Source of the DNA: Symbiodinium natans
Lineage: Eukaryota > Sar > Dinophyceae > Suessiales > Symbiodiniaceae
NCBI GenBank assembly: GCA_905221605.1
Contig: CAJNDS010000202.1
Coordinates: forward strand, 248,001 to 312,000
Length of the DNA: 64,000 nucleotides
Direction of reading: 5' to 3'
The first letter of the stretch is position 1. Each line of letters begins with the position of its first letter. The notes under the pieces are model-generated. The model saw nothing but the letters and a program-made list of their open reading frames with translations. It was not told the DNA's origin and searched no databases. Shown here in pieces: positions 37,510-47,800 of this stretch. Made by a program: the position numbers and the translations under genes.

Positions 37510-37730
37510 TAGGGGGGTGCGGAGCTTGACGTTTGGGGATCAGGTTTGGAGCGTGTAGTTGCCATCTAAACTGACGCACTGCGTTACCATCAAAGCGTCC
37601 AAGAGCTTGGGTTCTGAAGATGTCACACACGTGTGTTGAGGCAGGGAAGGGTGTATCATTCCGCCGCCATGCGGACTTTGCGAACATCACCTTCTGGTTT
37701 CCGGACATGAGGCTGACGATGCTTAGGGGC
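37510..37730 (-). CDS. Candidate exon, unrecognised protein
   Basis: A minus-strand frame of about 70 codons: SIVSLMSGNQKVMFAKSAWR, NDTPFPASTHVCDIFRTQAL, GRFDGNAVRQFRWQLHAPNL. Protein-like throughout, with a CCCTAAG| acceptor candidate at the start. A further small exon candidate at about 38165-38095 upstream reads up to the family D element at 37973-38085, which would then be intronic. Confidence 0.42.
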
Positions 37731-37972
37731 GTGCAGGTGCTCATTCTGGGTGTTAAGGAATCCACACTACATCCATTTTGCCTGTTCGGCTATTGGCTGT
37801 TACGGGACGGTTGTTGTGCCTAAAAGCATCCCTCGCTGAACCCTGTGGAATTGCCTCACGGCGCACGCAATGTGGTGTTTTGTATGGAAACAGTGGCCTC
37901 CGATCAGACCCTGAGCCTACCAGTGGCGAACCCTTCGGGAACCTAAAGGTACTAACGTGGCCTGACACACGG

Positions 37973-38085
37973 GCATTTCCCAAAATTGGGGTACCCCTTG
38001 TATACCCCAAACAGAATAGATTCCCCTTATAAAGGGAGCCCCAAAAATGGGTACCCCCTATTTTCGGAAACCCCCAAAAATGGCA
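37973..38085. mobile_element. MITE-like element, family D
   Basis: Minus strand begins GGGGGTTTCCGAAAATAGGG and ends CCCAATTTTGGGAAATG-like sequence. It follows a CTGG|GTGCCA donor candidate directly. Confidence 0.55.
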
Positions 38086-38446
38086 CCCAGCAGCTGGGGT
38101 AGTGCCCTCCGCTCCGGCAAAATCTGTCCCCCTCGCGGGCATTGCAGTGCTCGGACCCTCCTCCTGGCCAAGAGTTGCCCGGATTTTTTGGGTTTGGGGC
38201 TTGGGGGGTTTGATTTTTTATAGGGCTTAGAAAGAACAAGCCAGGCTGGGATATAGGTGGGATATCTATCTCCAACCCCGGCATGGTAGTAAAGCCCTGT
38301 AATGTGAAGCTTGCTGATATTCTCAACTCACTAGGAGTCGGGCACTCTGGCTTCAAGAATTCAAGGCTACAGCGGCTACAGGCTTTGAGGCTTCAGGCGA
38401 CAGGTGTTCAAGGAGTTGAGAGTGGACTAACGTGAACAAATCAGGG

Positions 38447-40367
38447 TCAGAAAACCGAGAAGGCTGCATTCATCCATTCAGATGGCTCCTCGTCCTCCTC
38501 GTCTTGCCCATTCTGAAACAAGTCTTCTCCTGCCAGCAGGCGCCGCCAAGCCTCTTCCGGATCGACATCCAACGCAGTCTGCAAACTCCACGTCCGTTGC
38601 TCGGTTCGCGACAATCTGCATTTTTCGCCCACCCTTCTGCAAGACTCCTCTGCTCAGGACTCGCAGCATTTCCGGGTCAGAGAAAAATGGACAAGTCTGC
38701 TTCGGTACCGCCCAACAGACTCCACTAACTACCAACAAGCTCAAGCAGAACGGTAGTGATCATGCTTCACAGCATGACCATTCGGCTACGTCGTCGTCAC
38801 GTCTTGACAAGAGAAAAGCCAAGGTCGTGCATGTTGGACTCAGGGTTGTGGCCTTTATAGGGCTTAGGGTTTGCCCCCTGCCCCTGAAGCCCCCAACCGC
38901 AGTCCTCCACCACCTGGATGGCATCTCTCGCCAGCCGCGGGCCTTTCTGGAATGACCACACGTCCCACGCAATGTTCCTGGGTTGATTCGAAAAGACAAG
39001 CGCTCGGATGAAAAGAAAAAGCAATGCTACCGCCCCACTGCCCCGAATCTTGTTTGACCTGAACACGTACCCTAAACCCTAAACCCTAAACCCCAAACCC
39101 TAAATCCTAAACCCAAAACCCTAAACCTCTACACAAGACTGGACCAGTTGCGCCAGGCTCTTGGCTGCCTGCAACATTCAGGAGAGCGACATCAGCATGT
39201 CTAGGCATCCAAGACATCGTGTCGTAGGGTTTAGGGTTTAGGGTTCAGGGTCTAGGGTTTAGGGTAGGTACGGTGCCGGCATGGCGAACGATGTTCTCTC
39301 TGACAAACTCCATCTTGCTGCAAGACCCCTTTGCCCCTCAAGGAGAAGGAGAAGACCCTGCACCATGAAAATCGTGCACCCGAAGGCCTTATAAACTCTA
39401 AGCCCCTAACCCAAGCCCTATACACCCTGCTTGTAAAAAGCCTGCAACCCTAAACCGCAAACCCTAAACCCCAAACCCTAAGCCCTAAGCCCGAAACCGC
39501 TGCGACTTCGGAGATTGGCCTCCTTTTGCAGGGCCGCCAGCTGTGCTTCTGGCACGGGGTGGGCATCGCATACGTGGGGCAACTCCACGAAGAGGAGCTC
39601 GGAGAATTCGGCTGGGTGCCTTACTAGTTCTTAGTAGGTTTAGGGTTTAGGGTTTAGGGTTTAGGCTTTAGGGTTTAGGGATTCGGGAAGTAGGTACCCT
39701 TTCAAAAAACTTAGAGGGGCATGGAGGGGTTGTGAGCTGCCTAGTCACTCTTGGAATCGGGGCTCGCAGGCGAGTTCCCGACACCCTAAACCCTCAACCC
39801 TCCACTCCAAACCCTAAACCCTGACCCTACACCTAATCCCCACCTGCCTACTAAGAAAGACTAAGATTATGACATTCATGGCCTTATCATCTAAATGCAA
39901 TTTTTTAAGTAGGTACATTTAGATCACAGGTTATTATACCAATGGCCTTATCATCTAAATGGAATTATGAGTTATATGTAGGAACATTCAGATCATAAGA
40001 CGAAGGAGCTTTTGCAGGACGTCGGCGGTGTACGTCTTCGGTGGCGCGCTGAGGGCAATGGCAAGTTGCCGGCGGCCCTCCGACCTTTGGCAGGAACTCA
40101 TGCAAGGGGGGACACATCGCCACAGGTTTAGGGTTTAGGGTAAAGGGTTTAGGGTTTAGGGATTAGGGTTTAAGGGCGTAGGGCTTGTAGGATTCAGGGT
40201 TCAGGGCTTCGGGCTTCGGGCTTGGGAGACATTATGACTCTCAACTGGAAGTACGCCCGCTGACTTTGGGAGCCGTTGCAGAAGAGTTGCAGTATGAAGC
40301 CCGCCAGGTACGTCTTGCTGATGGGCTTGTCGACATGTGCCACCACAAGATCTTCTCGCATCGACAC
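38447..40367 (-). CDS. Multi-exon hypothetical protein (at least eight exons)
   Basis: Minus-strand exons in order: 40367-about 40240 (SMREDLVVAHVDKPISKTYL), 40101-40002 with a possible ATG start (GRRQLAIALSAPPKTYTADV), about 39619-39490 (HPAEFSELLFVELPHVCDAH), about 39316-39272 (MEFVRENIVRHAGT), 39168-39133 (AAKSLAQLVQSC), about 38995-38885 (SFQKGPRLARDAIQVVEDCG), about 38810-38765, and 38650-38447, which ends in an acidic tail (ALDVDPEEAWRRLLAGEDLF, EEDEEPSEWMNAAFSVF) and a TGA. The 103-nt intron 39271-39169 joins two exons in phase 0; its 5' half is telomeric repeat. The first exon may belong to another gene. No family recognised; the C-terminus suggests a soluble protein. Confidence 0.5.
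39862..40002. mobile_element. MITE-like element with duplicated core
   Basis: GGCCTTATCATCTAAATG occurs twice (39880, 39943), and GATTATGACATT at one end mirrors AACATTCAGATCATAAG at the other. It abuts the donor of the exon ending at 40002 (CTTC|GTCTTATG) and so supplies the 5' splice site. Confidence 0.55.
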
Positions 40368-40594
40368 CTGGGATTAGTGGGGGATACCTCATTCTGGGGG
40401 CGATCCAACAATACGGCTCTTGTTGGAAGATGGGGCACCTATTTGATCCTGTGCTGGACGATGCTCAAGCCCTAAACCTGCAGTGCAACTGAAAGGCTGA
40501 AGGCCAGCTTCCCTCAATCCTAGATATCGCTTGAGTTTTGGAGTTTGTAGGGTTGGTAGCGCTCACACGGTTAGGGTTCACAGGGTTTACAGGG

Positions 40595-41373
40595 TTTTTG
40601 GGTCCCAGCAGAGCCAAAGCCACCAGCGCTGTGCCACTTGGGCTGTCTGCAAAAAATGCAGCTCCGCCCGATTGAATCCTGCTCAATGGCAAAGCAACCA
40701 CCTCGGTTCACCAGATTGCGGGCAATCACAGCCCCCAGCCTTTCCATCAAACACCAATGGCAAGACATACACACACACACACACACTCAATCAAGCATCC
40801 ATGGTTCAATTGCGAAGGTGACAGAAACAAGCACGCCTGCCGATCACGATGTCCGCGAAAAGGGCCAACACACCACACAAAGACCCTTGCACAACACACC
40901 ACACATGACGCCATGTCAGCAAGCCAAGAACAGCCATGCCAAGTGAGCCCATGTACCACTGACGATATCGAAGAGTAGTAAGATATAGCGAGGCATCTAA
41001 TATGTGTTGCCTAGGGCGTTTTTGCCAGAAACCTAGACTCAGAATCCTTTGTGAATGGAGCGTCTGGTATGTTCAACTATAAGCTCTTCTTGCCAGAATC
41101 CCTAAGCGTCAGAGCCCTTTGATGAAGGGATTTCCAAACACAAACAAGTGATCCGGGCCACTTGCTGGGCGAGGAGGGACTCTTCACGGGCCTGGCCGCC
41201 GCAAACGTAAAACCTGGGCTTTGCGTAGGCGCTTGGCCCCAGAAGGGTCAGTGGTCCGATTGTAGACGTAGGAATTGGTATTATATACTACTGATTACTA
41301 GCAATTAAACGTAAGCATGCTGATGCCACGACTACCACTACCACCTACTGCTATGACGACGACGACGAAGACG

Positions 41374-41440
<67 letters not shown>

Positions 41441-42270
41441 TCCAACTACTATACTTAGTTGCTGAGTTCATAAGCCCCCAAAAAAGTGTACACTTTCAGT
41501 TCTATAGGGGATTATAGTATCCCAAACAGCTACAAGTATAGTAGACACCATCAGGCTTGCTCCCGTCCCCACCAGGACCCCTAAACCCTGATCCCCTGCC
41601 GACTGACATCCAAGGAACTTCACCGAAACTGCCAGATGCCAGGCTTTCCGGATACACATCCTCTCGCTCTCGCCCAGGTTCTTGTGCTGCGCTTCGTACT
41701 TCATCAAAGCACTTCGGACCTAAGAGCCCCTTCAAGCCCTAAACTCTAAACCCTAAACCCTAGGACCCTAGATCCTAGACTGTAGCCCCTAGACCTCAAA
41801 CCCTAAACCCCAACCCCAAACCCTACGCCAAAACCCTAAACAAAAGGACGGCTTTCAGCTTATGGAGGGAGTTCCACCAACGCACTTAGGGCTACAAAGG
41901 TCTAACTTGGGCCCACCCCAAGCAGAAAACAAAGCTGCGCTCAAGAATGAAACCCTAAACCCTAAACCCTAAACCCCAAAGCCTAAATCCCTAATCCCTA
42001 AACCCTAAACCCTAAACCCTAAACCCTAAACCTGCGCCCTCTCAGGATGGCGCCCCCGCCAAGTAAATGGCTCTGGCAAGCTTTGCTTCGCGAGCGTCCT
42101 GGTCTTCGCAGCTGTGGGGAGGAGACCAGCACTCAGGATTCCGTTTTTCCCAGAACTAAGGAATATTCCTTGAATGATAAGAGGCATCTTCATAACATGG
42201 TTGAAGTCCCGGGTTCTGGACTGAATTCCTGCTGGAGATTGTGGGTTGCAGAAAGGCGTTCATGATCAAG
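40595..42270 (-). CDS. Scattered candidate exons, unrecognised protein(s)
   Basis: Minus-strand protein-like stretches: about 42265-42170 (MNAFLQPTISSRNSVQNPGL), about 42111-42045 after a CCCCACAG acceptor (EDQDAREAKLARAIYLAGAP), about 41705-41600 (KYEAQHKNLGESERMCIRKA, HLAVSVKFLGCQ), about 41215-41155 (GGQAREESLLAQQVARIT) and about 40735-40640 (ERLGAVIARNLVNRGGCFAI). Joins were not established. The telomeric blocks at 41940-42030 and the element at 41453-41548 would be intronic. Confidence 0.33.
41340..41438. repeat. Trinucleotide microsatellite (ACT)n
   Basis: (GAC)n grading into about 22 units of (TAC)n. Its Thr, Tyr and Leu frames are artefacts. Confidence 0.95.
41453..41548. mobile_element. 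MITE-like element, family A
   Basis: CTTAGTTGCTGAGTTCATAA start and the GTGTACACTTTCAGTTCTAT block match the copies at 23791 and 47652. The far end is degenerate. Confidence 0.6.
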
Positions 42271-42411
42271 CTGCAGGAAACCAGCTAACATGCAGCCCTA
42301 CCCATGTTCGTCACCTTCGAACACAAAGCAAGTCCTAACAACCGCCTGATGTCCCCCCGCTTGACCGCTCCTGATTTCGACACATCTACCTCGACAGAGA
42401 CACAACTATAC

Positions 42412-42598
42412 TGAATTTGGAACACTGGCAAAATTCTATAGGTTTAGCTGTCTTGGGAATTACCGTACCCAAACATTATAAAGTTGTTCCAAAGGAATCC
42501 CTAAGACAACTAGGTCATTGTTGGGATAATATTAAAAATGTAAATTGCTATTCCTTATTGGGCTTAAGTACCCTTAAAAATGTAAAATATTACCCAAC
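42412..42598. mobile_element. MITE-like element, family H
   Basis: AT-rich element ending CCCTTAAAAATGTAAAATAT; the terminal 60 bp (TTATTGGGCTTAAGTACCC onward) recurs at 52143-52215. A telomeric array (42600-42675) follows immediately. Confidence 0.6.
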
Positions 42599-42915
42599 CC
42601 CTAAACCCCAAACCCCAAACCCTAAACCCCAAACCCTAAACCCTAAACCCTAAACCCTAAACCCTAAACCCTGACAAAGACAAAGCTGAAACAAGTTCCG
42701 CGTCCTGTTCTGTCAGCTGGGGGAGGATGCCTGGGCTCTCTTCTGGGGGAGTGAGTGGGTAAATCTCTGGTACCCTAAACCCTAAACCCTAAACCCTAAC
42801 GCCTAAACCCTAGACCCTAATCTCCAGGACTCATGAGCAGTAAAAGCGCGCACCACGACGCAGCCCAGCGACTTTGGCACGTACTCCACGGATCCCAGCC
42901 TTGTGCGAACATGAG

Positions 42916-43025
42916 GTGGGATGTTCCCTACTAACAGTCCTTACCAGGGATTAGGTTGAGGGTTTAGGATGCAGGCTTAAGGGTTATCCCTATTAAGGAC
43001 TGTTAGTATAAGGGGAACATCCCAA
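42916..43025. mobile_element. MITE-like element, family B, telomere-like centre
   Basis: Ends GGGATGTTCCCTACTAACAG and CTGTTAGTATAAGGGGAACA are inverted repeats. The middle (about 42950-42985) reads GAGGGTTTAGGATGCAGG, telomere-like, unlike the middles of the other B copies. Confidence 0.7.
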
Positions 43026-43249
43026 AATATGAGGGTGGTGAATGAATGGCTGCCCTGTCTAGTCCGGAAGTGAGCTACCCATCTGTAGCAGTGTGGCGGT
43101 TCTCTCTTGTTCCAGCTTCTGACTCAGTGTTTCGGAGTCCTATCTTCATCTTTATAACCCGGAGACGCCTCCCCCTCCCCCCCCACCCCCCCTTCAGTCC
43201 CTCTGCACATGGTTCCTAAAGGCCCTAAGGGCCCTTCAGGCCTTAGCCC

Positions 43250-43690
43250 CTAAACCCTTTCATGTCTCAGCCCCGGACGGCGCAGACCCAGACAAAGCCA
43301 GCCGTTGGCAATGTTGCTCTTCACCTTTGGGACGAAGGCTGCGAAGTGCTTTGCCTGCTCCTGCCACCTGCTGGTGTCTGCGATGAAGGGAACCTCGCTG
43401 GGCCTGGGCTTCCACAACCAAATGCATGTGGACGGCATGTGCAGAATCCTCCGAAACTTCTGAACGTGTCTTTGCGGGACCCGGCATTCACAAACAGCCT
43501 AGCCGGATCCCAAGGCGGAACCGATATCATGTCATGAACTTGGACGAGCATAGGCAACATTGACACTGACATGCCATGTCCTAAGCATTGGGGCCGAAGA
43601 GCTTTCGAAAGCGGCGGGAGCACGTCCAAACAATTCGGAGCTCCTTGGCCGCCTCTCGCGGAAGAACCGAGGGACATGTTCAGAAACTTC
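43250..43690 (-). CDS. Candidate exon(s) with a frame change, unrecognised protein
   Basis: The upstream part (about 43690-43500) reads well in one minus frame (LPMLVQVHDMISVPPWDPAR) and the downstream part (about 43475-43250) in another (RRILHMPSTCIWLWKPRPSE, VPFIADTSRWQEQAKHFAAF, PKVKSNIANGW). The switch falls near 43470-43500. It needs either a very short intron (about 32 nt from a GTGAATG to TTCAG), a frameshift mutation, or two separate exons. No family recognised. Confidence 0.4.
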
Positions 43691-44384
43691 AACTAATTTA
43701 CCAGAATTAGGTTAGGCACAAACATGAACGATACATCCATCTTGTTCGCTTAAGTTCCACAACCTAGATTCCCCAGTAGCACAGGAAGACGCCGGCTGCA
43801 CCTTGTTGTTTATTCACACGGTTTGATAAGGGTGGGCGTCCCACAGAGAATGAAGGGCCCATGGTGTTGAGATGTTTTGGCCTGGTGAAAGTTAGGCTGC
43901 GAACCCTATCAAAGGTTCGTATTGCCGCATGGGGGTGCGAAGGGTGTTGAGGCTGGAAGACTGAGGTTTGGGGCTTCGGGATGTTTAAGCGATGATTGCT
44001 AGTTTGGCATTTCTTCGGGGGACGTTTCTAATGAAGTTCAAGGGCAGGGCTTTGCGTCCTCTGCAAAAGTCACTGCGATTGCATAGCGGCAAGCCCACAA
44101 CATCCTAAGCTCTAGGGTGCATGGACAGCAGCCAACATCCGAAAATAGTAGTCTGCTGCGATTCTGCGTCTGCAGTCTAGCTCCGTCAAGCCGTTTTGTG
44201 TGCGGGGTTGGGGCTGAAAACATTCAACCTTAAACCCTCCAAACCCTAAACCCTAAACCCTAAACCCTAAACCCTAAATCCTAAACCCCAAACCCGATGG
44301 GAGCCAGGGTCCTCGACAAACTGGCGCAAAACTGCCGTCTCTGTCACATCCACATCCTGGAGGGTTTACCAGGATGGGCTATTA

Positions 44385-44530
44385 GGCCTTACAATCCCCA
44401 TAATGAACCCTATAAAGGGCCTTTTAAGGGATTATAATCCCCATAATGAACCCTATAAAGGGCCTTTTAAGGGATTATAATCCCAATAATGAACCCTATA
44501 AAGGGCCTTTTAAGGGATTATAGGGTATGA
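44385..44530. mobile_element. Palindromic element with three internal tandem copies
   Basis: Outer inverted ends CCAGGATGGGCTATTA / TGATAGCCCGTCCTGG enclose three tandem units of about 46 bp containing AATGAACCCTATAAAGGGCC and TTTTAAGGGATTATA. Each unit is itself close to a palindrome. Confidence 0.75.
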
Positions 44531-44639
44531 TAGCCCGTCCTGGAGGGCTTTGGGCGGTTTAGGGTTTAGGGTGGTTGAGGAGGGCGGCGTTAAGGTGTAG
44601 CGTCAGCGTGTTAGGGCACTCTCAAAATTCACTGACTCT

Positions 44640-44776
44640 CGACGACCGGCAAAACTCCAGGTTGACATTGCATCCTGAAGCGAACCTCGTCTCCAGGCGC
44701 ATATTGCTCTGAATGCAACTGCATCGTTTGTATGTATGTATGTATGTATGTATGTATGTATGTATGTATGTATGTA

Positions 44777-44813
<37 letters not shown>

Positions 44814-47800
44814 GCGCGTCCTCCTCTGGCTCGACCTGTTCACCGGCATCGGCATTTTCGCCTAGCGCTTCGAAACATGTCCCCAAGCCTTCTAAGTCAA
44901 GTCATGAGCAATAGACTGCGCTCCCTGAACACTCGGGTTTGGAGTTTGGGGCTGAGGGCTCGAAACCCAAAACCGAAACGCAGAAGGCATTTAACTTGCC
45001 TTGGGCTTCAGCATCGTCGACATCTTCATCGATTGGCAGTTTTCCCAAAATGGCGACAACGCGCCAGACAATCTCATGCCTTGACCGTTCTTAGAATTGG
45101 TATAAACATCACACCTGGGTCTTGGGGAGATGTTCGTAGCAGGGGATTGGCTGAATTAAGGCTCCGAATCATTATGGCCAACTAAGCTTAAAGCCTGTTT
45201 CCGAATGCGGTCTAGATGCAGAGTCTTATCTTGATCCCACACGTGATCCTGGCTCTTTGCACTCACAAGTCCGTCGACCGTCCGCAGCACATCCAGGTAC
45301 ACGTCCCACCCAAATTCAGAAGGAACTCCCCATTCCCTAAACAATGCCCGAACATCCGGGTCTTTGTAGTGCTCCTTGACAGTTCGCGAGCAGACACTTT
45401 GAGAAACTGTCCAGACCATGTCGCCACTGACTCCGTCAAACTGGCGATCACTGAGCAAGCCAGACCGGTCATACAACGCCAAGGACTTTGCCGGCAAAAA
45501 CGTGCCCTGCTCCTCGTGACTGGCATTAAGACTGCCTCGCCTGTGGTTGGGCAGAAAAATCCATGGCTCATGAATCAAGTGATGTCGAACCTCACATGCT
45601 GCTGGCGATGGCTGCTCTCCCAACTCCGGACTTGTGTACCAAATGCTTTCCGTGTAGCATGCCCACCACAGTGCTTTGTAAACCTTGGCCATCTCCCTGA
45701 TGCTCCAAACCTGCTCCGGTGAACTTGAGTGGTACTTGAGGGTGCGCACGATGATTTTGGCAGTCGGGGTCTTGGCAAGGTCGAGAAACGGCCATTTCTC
45801 CGCCAGCTGCTGGACGCTGCTATGAAAACAGCTGCTGGCCAGAAACTTACAGCTACGAGCCGTTTCTTCACCTCGCCCCGTCACGGGGACCCAGCCATCC
45901 CCAGGCGTCAGGAGCCGATCTGCTGACCATGCAGGTAGCCATGGCGAGGTACATAACATTCGGGCAAGCGACGCTGGCACAACCTGGACACATGCAAACA
46001 CATTGGTACTAATACACCTTGGGACGTTCCCCCTTATACTAACAGCCCTTAATGCCCTCAATCGGGATTATACTAGGGGGTACTATAATCCCCATGAAGG
46101 ACTGTTAGTACAAGGGGGAACATCGCTTTCACAAGAATAAAAAGCATATTTCCAGACGGGACCACAGCAGCAGTGCTGGCAACGGCGTCTTTGTTGGCTG
46201 GAAAATACTTCGCGTAGAAAGGGCCATGTGGCGCCAGCAAGGCCACCACTTCACAGGCTCCCTTCCTGGGCTGCTGAGTTTAGGGTTTAGGGTTGGGGTT
46301 TAGGGTTTAGGGTTTAGGGTTTAGGGTTTAGGGCTTTTAGGGTTTTAGGGTTTAGGGTTTAGGGTTTAGGGTTTAGGGTTTAGGGTTTAGGGTTTTAGGG
46401 TTTAGGGTTTAGGGGGTTTTCAGGTTCAGGGTTCAGGGTTCAGGGTTCAGGGTTTAGGGTTTAGGGTTATAGGGTTATAGGGTTATAGGGTTATAGGGTT
46501 ATAGGGTTATAGGGTTATAGGGTTATAGGGTTATAGGGTTATAGGGTTGTAGGGTTGTAGGGTTATAGGGTTATAGGGTTATAGGGTTATAGGGTTTATG
46601 TGCCATGGACGTTGTACCTTTAAAGTGAAATTGATGAACTTCATAAAGTTGGTAAGCTTTTTTTTGTGGAGTCTCACAAAACATTAAAATTGATAAACAA
46701 ATGTTGAAATTGATATATTTGTTACAATTGGTAAGTCTTCTTTATATATCAATTTTATCTATTTTACCTTTAAAGTAAAATTGATAAAATTCATAAAATT
46801 GGAAAAAAATTGTGGAGTCCCAGAAGAAGATTAAAAATGACAAAATTGAAAAAATCGATAAAATTGGTCAGTCTTTTCTTAATCAATTTTGTCAACTTTA
46901 ACTTTAAAGTAAAGTTGTTAAAATTGATTATCAAAACTTACAAATTTTATCACTTTTCGCAATTCTACTTTAAAGGTAAAATTGATAAAAATGATAAAGA
47001 AGACTTACCCATTTTATCAATTTTATCAATGTTAATGTTTTCTGGGACTCCACAAAACAAAACTTACCAATTTTATCAATTTCATCAATTTTACCTTGAA
47101 AGTAAAAAATTTCAAGTAAAATTGATAAAATTGATAAAATTGGTAAGTTTGTTCTATCAATTTTAGCAGTTTTACCTTTAAAATTAAATTGATAAAACAA
47201 TTTAACATTTGTAAGCTTGAACAAATATAATTATATATATATATATATATTATCGTATATGTATATATATATATACAGCAAACAGAAAAGTATTTCCCAC
47301 ACTGTACATAGAGGTCCTACGTACATAGGGTTTGTAGGGTTTAGGGTTTAGGGTCCAGGGTCTAGGGTTTAGGGTGGAGTTTATAGTTCTTGTTGGGGGT
47401 TTTGAAGGAAGCAACAATTGGGTTGGCAAAGTCAGGAGCCAACCAGCTCACAAACAAATTTCGAACAATGTCCATCTCCTGCTTGTACTTAAGGCGCTAA
47501 TCCCCTCAACCTTCAACCTCAGGCCCTAACCCCAAACCCCAAACCCCTAAACTCTAAACCCTAAACCCTAAACCCCAAACCCCTTGACATCCCTTGACCC
47601 AGATTCTGGGCCACTGCAGCGCCCAAAGAAGGCGTGGAGGAGATCCGCTCCTTAGTTGCGGAGTGCACAAGCCCCCTGAGAAAGTGTGCACTTTCAGTTC
47701 TAGTAGGGTTTAGGGTTTAGGATTTAAGGGTTTAGGGTTTAGGGCTTAGGGTTAAGGGTTTAGGGGATAAGAGTATCCCCAAAAAAGTGGTAGTAAAGTG

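Noticed and set aside
46272-46600. True chromosome end
   Set aside because: Telomeric arrays occur throughout, in both orientations and inside genes, with coding sequence on both sides, so none marks a chromosome end.
46810-47224. Lys/Ile-rich frames in the AT-rich island
   Set aside because: Repetitive AT-rich DNA; both strands are open with similar low-complexity products.
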